Source: Candidatus Kuenenia stuttgartensis
GTDB lineage: Bacteria; Planctomycetota; Planctomycetia; Pirellulales; UBA1268
DNA: 43,713 nucleotides
Direction: 5' to 3'
Assembly (NCBI GenBank): GCA_945891385.1
Contig: CAMDDJ010000024.1
Coordinates: 1-43,713, forward strand
Below the pieces are notes generated by a model. The model had not been told where the DNA came from, made no database searches, and was given only the letters and a program-made list of their open reading frames with translations. Position 1 is the stretch's first letter. Every line of letters starts with the position of its first letter. The position numbers and the translations under genes are program-made. Below, one piece after another: positions 14,709 through 23,472 of this stretch.

Positions 14709-17477
14709 TCAGCCGGTGGTTCGCATTCCGGCGGCGATGCCCTGCACGCAGAGCCGGAGGATGTCGCGGTGGCGGTCGCCGACCGCGGGGTCTTCGGCGA
14801 GTTCCCTGCGGCGCCGGCCCATGAACTCGACCTGGATCAGGTTGAGCGGATCGATGTAGGGATTGCGCGCCTCGATCGACCGCTGGAACCAGGGTGTGGT
14901 GGCGAGCAGCGCGCCGCCCCCGACGACGTCGATGATCGCCTGACGGGCCCGGTCGTATTCTGCCGCAATCCGCTGCCAGATCCGCCGGCGGGCGTCGTCG
15001 TCGGTGTCGAGTTCCGAATAATGCTGGGCCACCACGAGGTCGGCCTTGGCGAGCGCGAGCGTCGCGTTGTCGATCGTCGCCTGGAAGAAGGGCCACTGCC
15101 GATACATCTCGCAGATCTGCTGCCAGGCCTTGCGGTCCTCATACTTCACCTCGGCCAGGGCCGTGCCCAGGCCATACCAGGCCGGGATCATGCAGCGGCT
15201 CTGGGTCCAGGCGAACACCCAGGGGATCGCCCGCAGGTCGTCGAGCGTTCGCTCCCCCCGGCGGCGGGCCGGACGTGAGGCGATCGGCAGGTTTTCGATG
15301 TCGTCGATCGGCGTGCAGCAGGAGAAGTAGCCGATGAAGCCGGGCTGATCGACGAGGTCGCGGTAGGCGGCGAGGGATCGAGCGGCCATCCGTTCCGTGA
15401 GCGCGGGCCACTCGGGCGGCACCGGAGCAGGCCGGACGGTCGAGGCCATCAACGTGGCCCAGGTGACCTGGTCGAGATGCCGCCGGGCGATCTCGGCGTC
15501 GTCATACCGCTCGGCCAGCACCTCGCCTTGCTCGGTGAGCCGCAGCGACCCGTCGAGCGTCTCGGGCGGAAGCGAGAGAATGCCCCGGGCCGCGGGCCCG
15601 CCGCCCCGGCCCAGCGAGCCGCCGCGGCCGTGAAAGAAGGTGAGCCGCACGCCTGCGGCCGTCGCCGTGGCATGCAGTCGTTCCTGGGCCGCTTGCAGGC
15701 CGCAGCAGGCCGCCAGATAGCCGCCGTCTTTCGTGCTGTCGGAGTAGCCCACCATCACCATCTGCCGGTCGCCCCGCCCGGCGAGGTGCTCGCGGTAACA
15801 CGGCTCGGCCAGCATGGCGGCGAGCGTCTCGTGGGCATGGGCAAGGTCGTGGATCTTCTCGAAGAGCGGCACGATCGCGATGTCGTGCGCGGCAACGGGT
15901 TCGCCCGCGGCCGCCGCGCGGGCCTGCGCCTGCCGCCACAGCCAGAGCACACAGAGCACGTCGGCGGGACAGCGGGTGAGACTCACGATCGCCCCGCCGA
16001 GACACTCCGCCCCAAACCTCACCGACGCCGTGTGCAAGAGGTCGAAGAGTGCGAGGGTGTCGGCGGCGAGCGGGGGGAGTTGGTCGCGGGGCAGATCGGT
16101 GACCGTGCCGAGCGACTCGACGAGCAGGCGGGCCCGGCTCGGCTCGTCGAGTGCCGCGTAGGCAGCGGCATCGGAGACGAGACCTGCTGCGGCCAGGATC
16201 GCCCCCATGATGTCCATGTAGGCACGGGCGTCTTGCCGCACATCGAGGCAGGTCATATGGAGCCCGAAGGTCTTCACCAAATCGAGCCAGGCCTGGGGGA
16301 GCGAGTCGGGGGCGAGGCCGTGATCGTCCCGAAGGCACTCCACCAGGCTCTCCACGTCGGCCGCCAGGTCCGCTCCCCCGCGGTAGGCCGGCGAAGACTC
16401 GTCCGGACTCCCGAGCGGAAGAGCCCGCGTCGCCTCCAGCCGCAGGCGGATCATCGCCAGCCACCGGCGGTAGATGGCGCTGGCATCGATTGCGGCGACG
16501 CTCACAGCCACCTCAGGCCACTCTGCCGCTCGGGCGTCGAGCCGCGCGGCCAAAGGCCGGCCACCCTGGGCTGCCTTCAGCGAGATTGTCAGCATCTCGT
16601 CGAGCCGGCGGCACCACTCCAGGTGGCGATCGATGGCCGCCTGCCGGAGGCGGAGCAGCGTGGCGGCGGTCACCTCGGCCGTCACGAACGGATTGCCGTC
16701 GCGGTCGCCCCCCATCCACGACCCGAAGCGGAGGAAGGTCGGCAGCGTGAAGTGACGGTCGGGAAAGGCGTGGGTCAGGCCGCGACGGACGGAGGCATAG
16801 ACCTCGGGCACCGCCTCCCAGATCCGCGGCATCACCGACAGGCCGCGCTCGACCTCGTCGAGCACCGTGGGCCGCTCGGGCCGGAGGAACTCGCTCTGCC
16901 AGAGCACTGCGAGTTCGGCCCGCATGTCGGCCTCGTGCCGCCGGCGCTCGCGGGGCAGAAGATCGGGCCGGTCGAGAGCCTCGAGGCTCTGCCGCATGCG
17001 CCGCAGCTTGGCCCGGATGTTCCGCCGCTTCGCCTCGCTGGGATGGGCTGTGAACACAAGCTCGACCGCCAGGCGGTCGAGTGCCTGCTGGATCTCGTCG
17101 GCCGACAGGCCCCGGTCGCGGAGGTCGGCGATGCCGCCGGCCAAGGACTCCTTCAATGGCTGCGGATCCCGCTCCCGCTCCCGTTCCCTCAGCACCCGCA
17201 CCCGCTGGCGATCCTCGGCGATGTTGACGAGATCGAAGAACACGCTGAAAGCCCGGGCCACGATCGAGGCCTGGCGGTCGTCGAGCGCCGCGATCCGGGC
17301 GTCGAGTTCCGCCTCGGCCGCCTGCCGGCCGGTCCGTCGTTCCCGCGCGAGGCGGCGAATCTCCTCGACCAGGTCGAAGGCCCCACGGCCCTCGAGTTCG
17401 AGGATCACGCTACCGAGCATGTCGCCGAGCAACCGGACATCGCGGCGGAGCAGGTCGTCGGCGACCACGGGCATCAT
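14709..17477 (-). CDS. ppc: phosphoenolpyruvate carboxylase
   Basis: A 922-residue cytoplasmic enzyme that carboxylates phosphoenolpyruvate to oxaloacetate, refilling the citric acid cycle. Family blocks are in order: LVFTAHPSEAKRR with the catalytic His (Ser replaces the usual Thr), FGSWMGGDRDGNPFVTAEVT, MVMVGYSDSTKDGGYLA, LTFFHGRGGSLGRGGGPA, QGEVLAERYD, and IPWVFAWTQSRCMIPAWYGLG. The C-terminus is GIAAGMRTTG, where most members end in RNTG. Length is normal. The start is the first of two ATGs at 17477. The gene is followed by repeat DNA and then pfkA on the same strand. An 877-codon open frame on the opposite strand is a composition artefact. Confidence 0.97.
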   Translation of the reverse strand: MMPVVADDLLRRDVRLLGDMLGSVILELEGRGAFDLVEEIRRLARERRTGRQAAEAELDARIAALDDRQASIVARAFSVFFDLVNIAEDRQRVRVLRERERERDPQPLKESLAGGIADLRDRGLSADEIQQALDRLAVELVFTAHPSEAKRRNIRAKLRRMRQSLEALDRPDLLPRERRRHEADMRAELAVLWQSEFLRPERPTVLDEVERGLSVMPRIWEAVPEVYASVRRGLTHAFPDRHFTLPTFLRFGSWMGGDRDGNPFVTAEVTAATLLRLRQAAIDRHLEWCRRLDEMLTISLKAAQGGRPLAARLDARAAEWPEVAVSVAAIDASAIYRRWLAMIRLRLEATRALPLGSPDESSPAYRGGADLAADVESLVECLRDDHGLAPDSLPQAWLDLVKTFGLHMTCLDVRQDARAYMDIMGAILAAAGLVSDAAAYAALDEPSRARLLVESLGTVTDLPRDQLPPLAADTLALFDLLHTASVRFGAECLGGAIVSLTRCPADVLCVLWLWRQAQARAAAAGEPVAAHDIAIVPLFEKIHDLAHAHETLAAMLAEPCYREHLAGRGDRQMVMVGYSDSTKDGGYLAACCGLQAAQERLHATATAAGVRLTFFHGRGGSLGRGGGPAARGILSLPPETLDGSLRLTEQGEVLAERYDDAEIARRHLDQVTWATLMASTVRPAPVPPEWPALTERMAARSLAAYRDLVDQPGFIGYFSCCTPIDDIENLPIASRPARRRGERTLDDLRAIPWVFAWTQSRCMIPAWYGLGTALAEVKYEDRKAWQQICEMYRQWPFFQATIDNATLALAKADLVVAQHYSELDTDDDARRRIWQRIAAEYDRARQAIIDVVGGGALLATTPWFQRSIEARNPYIDPLNLIQVEFMGRRRRELAEDPAVGDRHRDILRLCVQGIAAGMRTTG

Positions 17478-17724
17478 TCCAGGGGTTGGGCAGGGAATAC
17501 GGTGCAGGAGCGGCTAGTCGAAGCAAGCGGGCCAGCACAGCATAGGATCAGCAAATCCCGCGCCAACCGTGACCATATCCCGCATGCCGGAGCGAGCCCC
17601 GCATTTTCATCGGTTTTTCACGAAACGACCCGGCACGGGCGTTCCGCCTGCAGGCAGCAGTGTGCCATGTTCGTGGGCAGCCTGCCGATGGTCGGCTGCG
17701 GCGGCGCATCGTATGCTACCGCCC

Positions 17725-19398
17725 ATGAAACAGCTCGTTCAGTTTGGAATGGCCGTTCTTGCGATGGTCTGCCCGGTGGCCGCGCCGGCGGGCGAGGCTG
17801 CGGTCGCGGAGGCTGTCAGCGATCCGATCCGTCAGATGCAGGCGGCGGCGGAAGAGCAGGGGGTGGCGTCGTGGGGCTACTGGGGCGACCAGCCCGGCCG
17901 CTACGTGAGCTGGTCGAACCACTCCAACCGGCTGATTCCCGTCTACGCCTTCGGTGTGCCGAAAACCCCGATCGGCGGCGTGCACAGCATCTATCGCGAC
18001 GCCGAGCGGCTCCGGGCGTTGTATGGCCGGATGCCCGACAACACGCTCAACCCCGAGGCCGAGTACTTCGACCAGACAGACGTCTATCGGCTCCAGGTGG
18101 CGGCGGCTGACGCCGGGAAGAAATACATCGTGCTGCTCGTCTTCGACGGGCTCGACTGGACGATGACCCGGACGGCGGCGATCGCCACCCGGGGCCGTGT
18201 CGACTACGACTCGGGCCGGGGTACTGGATTTGCCTTTCAGGACTACCAGGGCTGTCCGACTTCCTTTGGGTTGTGCGTGACGAGTCCGGCCAACGACGGG
18301 ACGAAGGTCGATGTGGACGCCCAGGCGGTATTGAACCCCGGTGGGGCGACTCCAGGAGGGTACGACGCATCCCGCGGGGGCGCCACGGCATGGACTCCGC
18401 GGGCCAGTCCTCTGTATCTCATGGGGAAGGATCGCGATTGCCCCCACGCCGTGACCGATTCCGCTGCCTCGGCGACATCGCTCTGCACCGGCCGCAAGAC
18501 CTACAACGACGCGATCAACGTCGATCCCGACGGGCGACAACTCGAGTCGATCGCGCACATGCTCCAGGCCCGCGGGTTCGCCATCGGCGCGGTGTCCAGC
18601 GTGCCGGTGTCGCATGCGACGCCAGCCTGTGCCTACGCGCAGAACGTGAGCCGAGGCGACTATCAGGACATCTCCCGCGATCTCCTGGGCGAGCCTTCCG
18701 TATCGCATCCCACGCCGCTGACGGGGCTCGATCTGCTGATCGGGGCGGGGCACGGCGTCCTCGTGGAGAAGGACGCCGATCAGGGCAGGAACTTCGAGCC
18801 TGGTAACAAATACGTGGCCGATTCCACCGTGGCGGCCATCGACTCGGCCGCCGGAGGCCGGTATCGGGTGGCCCTCCGCACGCCCGGTCGTCGCGGGGCG
18901 GATGTCTTGACCGAGGCCGCGGCAGACGCTGCGGCGCGAGGCCTGCGGCTGTTCGGCTTCTTCGGCACCGAGCAGGGAAACCTCCCGTTCCGCACCGCCA
19001 ATGGCGACTACGATCCGGGCTTCGGCAATCCCGATGGCTCGGACGATCCCGCGAGCGAGACGTTGCGGAAGAAGTACGGATCCCAGATTCACTACTCTCC
19101 GGCCGACGTCGAGGAGAATCCGGCGCTGGCTGAGATGACGGCCGTCGCCGTCGATTTCCTGGGCCGTCGCGAAAGGTTCTGGCTGATGATCGAGGCCGGC
19201 GACGTCGACTGGGGCTCGCATGCCAACAACGTCGATACGTCGATCGGGGCCGTGCAGAGTGGCGACGCGGCTTTCCGGGCGGTGGTGGACTGGATCGAGC
19301 GGCACGACGCGTGGGACGACGCAGCGGTGATCGTCACCAGCGACCACGGCCACATGTTCATGCTGACGGAGCCCGAAGCGTTCGCCGCCGGGCCGTGA
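17725..19398 (+). CDS. secreted alkaline phosphatase
   Basis: A 557-residue exported phosphatase. The signal peptide is residues 1-22 (QFGMAVLAMVCPVAAPAGEA). VLLVFDGLDW (Asp141) supplies the first metal ligand. HAVTDSAASATSLCTG carries the nucleophile Ser246. SVPVSHATPACAYA follows, then FWLMIEAGDVDWGSHANN and VIVTSDHGH complete the metal site. Zinc/magnesium-type phosphomonoesterase action in the periplasm is expected from the family. The ATG at 17725 starts the signal peptide. A TATGCT word at 17712-17717 is so close that, if it is the -10 box, the message would be leaderless. No PEP-CTERM tail is present. It is divergent from ppc. Confidence 0.92.
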   Translation: MKQLVQFGMAVLAMVCPVAAPAGEAAVAEAVSDPIRQMQAAAEEQGVASWGYWGDQPGRYVSWSNHSNRLIPVYAFGVPKTPIGGVHSIYRDAERLRALYGRMPDNTLNPEAEYFDQTDVYRLQVAAADAGKKYIVLLVFDGLDWTMTRTAAIATRGRVDYDSGRGTGFAFQDYQGCPTSFGLCVTSPANDGTKVDVDAQAVLNPGGATPGGYDASRGGATAWTPRASPLYLMGKDRDCPHAVTDSAASATSLCTGRKTYNDAINVDPDGRQLESIAHMLQARGFAIGAVSSVPVSHATPACAYAQNVSRGDYQDISRDLLGEPSVSHPTPLTGLDLLIGAGHGVLVEKDADQGRNFEPGNKYVADSTVAAIDSAAGGRYRVALRTPGRRGADVLTEAAADAAARGLRLFGFFGTEQGNLPFRTANGDYDPGFGNPDGSDDPASETLRKKYGSQIHYSPADVEENPALAEMTAVAVDFLGRRERFWLMIEAGDVDWGSHANNVDTSIGAVQSGDAAFRAVVDWIERHDAWDDAAVIVTSDHGHMFMLTEPEAFAAGP

Positions 19399-19456
19399 GG
19401 CCGATGCAATCCACGCCGCTACCGGCTACGATGCGGCCACACCCCAGGAGTTTCGC

Positions 19457-20245
19457 ATGACCGCCCCGTTTCGTACCCCGATCGTCGCCGGTAACTGGAA
19501 GATGAACCTCGATCATGCCAAGGGGGTCGCCCTGGCCGCGGCCGTGGCTGGCCGTCGGGCCGACGCGGCCGGTGTGGAACTCGTCCTCTGCCCGCCCAGC
19601 GTCTACCTCGTGCCGGTGGTCGCCGCCACGAACGCGGCGGGAGGCGATGTGGCCGTAGGGGCCCAGAACGCCCACGACAAGGAGAGCGGCGCGTACACCG
19701 GCGAACTGTCGCCGCAGATGCTCACCGATGTCGGCTGCCGTTACGTGATCCTCGGCCACTCTGAGCGGCGGACGCTGTTTGGCGAGACCGATGCGGCTGT
19801 CAACGCCAAGGCCAAGGCCGCCCTCGCAGCCGGTCTCACGCCGATCGTCTGCGTCGGCGAGACGCTCGAGGAACGGGAGGCGGGCCGGACCGACGCCGTC
19901 GTCACGGCGCAGATTCAAGGGTCGCTCGCCGGACTCGGGCCGGACGGTCTGGCCCGAACCGTGATCGCCTATGAGCCGGTCTGGGCGATCGGTACGGGGA
20001 GGGTGGCCACCCCCGAGCAGGCCCAGGAGGTGCACGCCCTGATCCGCAGCCTCCTGCCCGCACTCTCCTCGGCTGAGGTGGCGGCGAAGGTGCGGATCCA
20101 ATACGGCGGCAGTGTGAAGCCCGACAATGCCGCCCACCTCGCCGCCTGCCCGGACATCGACGGCGCGCTCGTCGGCGGAGCGAGCCTGAAGGCGGATGAC
20201 TTCCTCGCGATCGCCGCCGCGTTCAGCACCGGCGGCTGCTGCTGA
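19457..20245 (+). CDS. tpiA: triosephosphate isomerase
   Basis: A 262-residue glycolytic TIM barrel interconverting dihydroxyacetone phosphate and glyceraldehyde 3-phosphate. Catalytic residues are visible: Lys in VAGNWKMN, His in [10 protein letters not shown], Glu in [14 protein letters not shown]. The phosphate-binding [11 protein letters not shown] and [10 protein letters not shown] are intact. The ATG at 19457 has AGGAG about 7 bases upstream. A TACGAT -10 candidate lies at 19427-19432. An intrinsic terminator overlaps the stop codon and separates it from secG. Confidence 0.97.
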   Translation: MTAPFRTPIVAGNWKMNLDHAKGVALAAAVAGRRADAAGVELVLCPPSVYLVPVVAATNAAGGDVAVGAQNAHDKESGAYTGELSPQMLTDVGCRYVILGHSERRTLFGETDAAVNAKAKAALAAGLTPIVCVGETLEEREAGRTDAVVTAQIQGSLAGLGPDGLARTVIAYEPVWAIGTGRVATPEQAQEVHALIRSLLPALSSAEVAAKVRIQYGGSVKPDNAAHLAACPDIDGALVGGASLKADDFLAIAAAFSTGGCC

Positions 20246-20275
20246 GCCGCGACCGGGCCACCACGCGGCTTTTTT
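20245..20275 (+). terminator. intrinsic terminator of tpiA
   Basis: A 7-bp stem, AGCCGCG (20245-20251) with CGCGGCT (20264-20270), is followed directly by a run of T. The stem begins at the last base of the tpiA stop codon. Confidence 0.85.
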
Positions 20276-20349
20276 GGGCGGGATTCCCGCCGGGGAGGCT
20301 CAATGGTTATTATCTCGGGCTCCCCTCAGACTTGGAGTTTCGCCTGTCC

Positions 20350-20787
20350 ATGACCCTCCTGCTCCGCTTTTCGCTCGGATTTCTGCTCGTCTTCGTCGCG
20401 TTTTTCCTGATCGCGCTGGTGCTGATCCAGCGAGGCCGGGGCGGCGGCCTGGCCGGAGCGTTCGGTGGCGCCGGTGGGCAGAGTGCCTTCGGCACCAAGG
20501 CCGGCGACGTGTTCACGCGGATCACCGTCGGAGTGGCGGCGGCCTGGATCCTCTTGTGCATCCTGGCGATCAACGTACTGGGCACGAGTCGGTCACGGCT
20601 CTCGGCCTCGCTCGGCGGGGCGGCTGGGACGGCCGTGCCTTCGGACGTCGCGCCGGAAACGAGCGAAGCTGCCGGCGGCGGGCCGAGCGAGGCAGCGGCC
20701 GAGTCGTCGAACAGCGGAACTGAGTCGGCACCGGCGGTCGAGCCGGCCGCGGCAGGCGACGCTGCCGAACCTGCCAAGGCCGAGTGA
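20350..20787 (+). CDS. secG: preprotein translocase subunit SecG
   Basis: A 145-residue inner-membrane subunit of the SecYEG channel. Two transmembrane helices are seen ([19 protein letters not shown] and [18 protein letters not shown]). Between them lies the family loop [22 protein letters not shown] long Ala/Glu/Ser-rich cytoplasmic tail of about 65 residues follows, longer than in E. coli SecG but common in planctomycetes. The ATG at 20350 is preferred over an upstream TTG at 20332, which falls in a TTGGAG stretch that may be the ribosome-binding site. A TTATTAT -10 candidate is at 20307-20313. It begins the run secG-yicC-gmk-rpoZ; its stop nearly touches the yicC start. Confidence 0.92.
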   Translation: MTLLLRFSLGFLLVFVAFFLIALVLIQRGRGGGLAGAFGGAGGQSAFGTKAGDVFTRITVGVAAAWILLCILAINVLGTSRSRLSASLGGAAGTAVPSDVAPETSEAAGGGPSEAAAESSNSGTESAPAVEPAAAGDAAEPAKAE

Positions 20788-20789
20788 CC

Positions 20790-21671
20790 ATGCCGAGGAG
20801 CATGACCGGCTGCGGCGAGGGGGTGGCATCCGCCGGGGGTAGCACCTGCCGCGTCGAACTCCGATCGGTCAACAATCGGTCATTCAAGTTTTCGCTCCGC
20901 TCCAAGGAGGGCGCGGCGGGCCTCGAAGCCCGGGCTGAGGCGGCCGTGCGGGATCGGGTGCACCGCGGCACGATCCACATGTCGCTCGACCTCGACGGGC
21001 CGGCGGCCACCGTCACCCGGCGGATCGACCGGGCACAACTGGCGGCGTATCTCGATGAACTCGAGGACTTCTCGGCCAGTCACGGGCTGACCGTGCCGAC
21101 GATGATCGATCCGCTCCTCGGCCTGCCCGGCATCGTCTGTGATGCCCCGCCGGACGAGCACGCCGCCGACCGGATCTGGCCGCTGGTTGCGGCGGCGCTC
21201 GACCGTGCGCTGGAAGCGTTCGACGCGATGCGTCAGGCCGAGGGCGCGACGCTCGCGACCGACATGGCTCGACTCTGCGACGAGGTTCTCCGGCTCGTGG
21301 CCGGCATCCGGGCCCGAGTGCCGCTGGCCGTCGAGCAGCATCGGCAGCGACTCGTGGAACGGGTTGCCGGGCTGGTGGCCGAGCGGGGTGGCATCCTCAC
21401 GGAGGCCGACGTCGCCCGGGAGGTCGTGCTCCTCGCCGACCGCTCGGACGTCGCGGAAGAGATCGTGCGGCTCGAGAGCCATATCGATCAGTTCCGCCGG
21501 CTCCTGGCCACCGAGTCGCCCGGGCGGCAGCTCGACTTCCTGGCCCAGGAACTCGCTCGGGAGGCCAATACGATCGCGTCGAAGAGCGCCGACGTCGAGA
21601 TCGCCCACACCGTCGTCGAGATCAAGACGCTCGTCGAGCGGCTGCGGGAGCAGGTGCAAAACCTGGAGTAG
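20790..21671 (+). CDS. yicC: YicC family endoribonuclease
   Basis: A 293-residue member of the YicC/YloC family, shown in E. coli and Bacillus to be an endoribonuclease. The N-terminus RSMTGCGEG matches the family start (RSMTGFG), followed by VELRSVNNRSFKFSLR. The C-terminal block QLDFLAQELAREANTIASKS and the final IKTLVERLREQVQNLE are hallmark sequences. I chose the ATG at 20790; a GTG at 20784 overlapping the secG stop would add two residues. Its position next to gmk and rpoZ is the classic conserved order. Confidence 0.95.
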   Translation: MPRSMTGCGEGVASAGGSTCRVELRSVNNRSFKFSLRSKEGAAGLEARAEAAVRDRVHRGTIHMSLDLDGPAATVTRRIDRAQLAAYLDELEDFSASHGLTVPTMIDPLLGLPGIVCDAPPDEHAADRIWPLVAAALDRALEAFDAMRQAEGATLATDMARLCDEVLRLVAGIRARVPLAVEQHRQRLVERVAGLVAERGGILTEADVAREVVLLADRSDVAEEIVRLESHIDQFRRLLATESPGRQLDFLAQELAREANTIASKSADVEIAHTVVEIKTLVERLREQVQNLE

Positions 21672-21739
21672 CCGCTGGCCGGCTCCCGCCAGGCCAGGTC
21701 GGCGTTTCCGTCGGACTGGCGGTGCGGTACAACATCGAA

Positions 21740-22387
21740 ATGGAAGTCCGTCCCGGCAAGCTCATCGTCATTTCCGGCCCCTCTGGCGTGGGCAAGACCA
21801 CGCTTCTCCGCCGGCTCCTGGCGGGCTTTCCCGAGCTCATGCCGAGCATTTCGGCCACGACCCGCCCCCCGCGGGCCGGGGAGCAGGACGGCGTCGACTA
21901 CCACTACCTCGCCCTCGAGGAATTCGAACGGCGGCGGGCAGCCGGCGAATTCCTGGAATGCTGCCAGGTCTACGGCCGGCAGCATTGGTACGGGACGCTC
22001 GTCGCGGAGGTCACCCCCCGGCTGGCGGCCGGAAAGTGGGTCGTGCTGGAGATCGATGTGGAGGGTACACTTTCGGTGCTCGAAAAGTATCCGCAGGCGA
22101 TCACGATCTTCGTCGAGCCGTCGCACCCCGACCAACTGCTCGAACGGCTTCGCGGCCGGGGCACCGAGTCGCCGGAGGCGATGGCCCGGCGGCTCGAGGT
22201 GGCCCGGCGGGAACTGCTGGAGGCCCACCGCTACCGCCACCGCGTCGTCAACGAAGACGTCGCCGAGGCATTGGAGCGGATACGGCAGATCCTGGCGGCG
22301 GAGGGCTTCGCACCGGCGGCCCGCCCCGCAGCGAGCATGGCGGTGCGAGCCGGTTCAGCTACGACCAACCCGGGAGTCAATGCATGA
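21740..22387 (+). CDS. gmk: guanylate kinase
   Basis: A 215-residue kinase phosphorylating GMP to GDP with ATP. The Walker A motif is SGPSGVGKTTLLRRL (residues 12-26). GMP-binding residues lie in SISATTRPPRAGEQDGVDYH, and VLEIDVEGTLSVLE corresponds to the Walker B region. The C-terminal 20 or so residues are a low-complexity extension. ATG at 21740 gives a normal N-terminus; GTG at 21722 would add six residues. The stop overlaps the rpoZ start (ATGA), indicating coupled translation. Confidence 0.95.
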   Translation: MEVRPGKLIVISGPSGVGKTTLLRRLLAGFPELMPSISATTRPPRAGEQDGVDYHYLALEEFERRRAAGEFLECCQVYGRQHWYGTLVAEVTPRLAAGKWVVLEIDVEGTLSVLEKYPQAITIFVEPSHPDQLLERLRGRGTESPEAMARRLEVARRELLEAHRYRHRVVNEDVAEALERIRQILAAEGFAPAARPAASMAVRAGSATTNPGVNA

Positions 22388-22647
22388 TCGACGACCTGCG
22401 CGAAGAAGTGATCGTCAACAAGGTCGGCGGGCGATTCAAGCTCTCCACCCTCATCCAAAAGCGGCTCGTGGCGCTCAACGCCGGTGGCCGTCCGCTGGTC
22501 GACGTCAAGACTGACGACAAGATGCAGATCGTCATCGAGGAGATCAAGCAAGACAAGATCTTCCTCGACACCTCGATGAACCTGCGGATTACCGGCGAGT
22601 CGCCCGAGGCCGGCGGCCCGCTCGACTTCGACCCAACCGACCTATGA
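22384..22647 (+). CDS. rpoZ: RNA polymerase omega subunit
   Basis: An 87-residue omega subunit that helps assemble the beta-prime subunit of RNA polymerase. The family pattern is VGGRFKLSTLIQKRLVALNA, with PLVDVKTDDKMQIVIEEIKQ after it. The ATG at 22384 overlaps the gmk stop by four bases. The adjacent yicC-gmk-rpoZ-coaBC order is the common bacterial arrangement, which supports the assignment despite the small size. A copy of the 84-bp element follows 51 bases after the stop. Confidence 0.92.
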   Translation: MIDDLREEVIVNKVGGRFKLSTLIQKRLVALNAGGRPLVDVKTDDKMQIVIEEIKQDKIFLDTSMNLRITGESPEAGGPLDFDPTDL

Positions 22648-22698
22648 TCGCGGCTGCCGGGCCGAACGTCTCCATCATCAGTCGGTTCAAGGACGGGT

Positions 22699-22781
22699 AG
22701 GCGAGGGGGTCGGCGAACGCTCGCGGAGCACGGGGTCGTATCCTCGCCCGCGACGCGACTTTTGCCGCCCCCGAGCCGATG
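22699..22781 (+). repeat. 84-bp dispersed element, copy 3
   Basis: In this orientation it starts AGGCGAGGGGGTCGGCGAAC and ends GCCGCCCCCGAGCCGATG. It differs from copies 1 and 2 mainly around 22729-22739, where ACGGGGTCG replaces AATTGGGGCG. It lies between rpoZ and coaC, 51 bases beyond the rpoZ stop and in the rpoZ direction. Confidence 0.9.
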
Positions 22782-22877
22782 AAGCAGAGTTGACCCGCAC
22801 TGGCGGGCTTCGAACCGGCGTACGTTCGATCGAAAGGTTTCGCTCGGTTTCGCATCGATGGCTGGCAAGAGCCTCTC
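22782..22877 (+). promoter_or_regulatory. candidate promoter region for coaC
   Basis: After the repeat, a hairpin CCCGC-ACTG-GCGGG and an inverted CGAAAGGTTTCG are visible. TTGACC at 22790-22795 resembles a -35 box, but no clear -10 follows at the right distance. I checked the GGCTTCGAACC word for a tRNA T-loop and found no cloverleaf. Confidence 0.3.
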
Positions 22878-23444
22878 GTGAGCATCACTGATTCCGAGAT
22901 CGTGCTGGGAGTGACCGGGGGGATCGCGGCCTACAAGGCGGCGGCCCTCACGAGCCTGCTCGTGCAGCGGGGGGCCGGGGTGACGGCGGTGCTCACCCGC
23001 AATGCCCGGAAGTTTGTCGGCGAGGCGACCTTTGCGGCGCTTACCGGCCGGCCCGTCGCGGTGCGGAGCTTCGATCCCGGGGCGTTTCCTCTCGGAGCCC
23101 ATATCGAGCTTGCTGAGCGGGCCGATCTCGTCGTCGTGGCGCCGGCGTCTGCCGACTTTCTCGCCAAGCTCGCGGCTGGTGCGGCCGACGACCTGCTGAC
23201 GACCCTCGTACTGTGCGCGGAGTGCCCGCTCGTCGTCGCCCCGGCGATGAATGCCGCGATGTGGGCCAAGCCGGCTGTTCAGCGGAACGTCGAGCGGGTC
23301 GCGGCCGATGGCGCACGGTTGGTGCCGCCCGGGAGCGGCTGGCTTTCCTGCCGCAAGGCAGGCACCGGCCGGATGGCCGAGCCTGACGAGATCGCGGCTG
23401 TGATCGAGGCCACGCTGGCGGGATGTCCGCCGCGGGGATCGTGA
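22878..23444 (+). CDS. coaC: phosphopantothenoylcysteine decarboxylase (flavoprotein), stand-alone
   Basis: A 188-residue FMN-dependent decarboxylase making 4'-phosphopantetheine in coenzyme A synthesis. The N-terminus EIVLGVTGGIAAYKAAAL is the flavoprotein signature. HIELAERADLVVVAPASADF supplies the active-site His, and VVAPAMNAAMW is the PxMNxxMW motif. GSGWLSCRKAGTGRM contains the substrate-clamp Cys. The start is GTG at 22878. In most bacteria this domain is fused to CoaB; here the gene stops at 23444 and the ligase is a separate gene 28 bp downstream. Confidence 0.93.
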   Translation: MSITDSEIVLGVTGGIAAYKAAALTSLLVQRGAGVTAVLTRNARKFVGEATFAALTGRPVAVRSFDPGAFPLGAHIELAERADLVVVAPASADFLAKLAAGAADDLLTTLVLCAECPLVVAPAMNAAMWAKPAVQRNVERVAADGARLVPPGSGWLSCRKAGTGRMAEPDEIAAVIEATLAGCPPRGS

Positions 23445-23472
23445 GACCGCGGCGAGACCGACCTGCTTCCCG

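Noticed and set aside
17628-17645. Sigma-54-like CGGCACGGGCGTTCC before the alkaline phosphatase gene
   Set aside because: The -12 element reads TTCC, lacking the essential GC, so it is not a credible sigma-54 site.
15477-18110. An 877-codon open frame on the plus strand, opposite ppc
   Set aside because: It is antisense to ppc over its full conserved length, its product is low-complexity and Arg/His/Pro-rich with no domain, and such frames are expected in GC-rich DNA.
22801-22825. Possible tRNA T-loop (GGCTTCGAACC)
   Set aside because: No acceptor, D or anticodon stems can be drawn on either strand around it.
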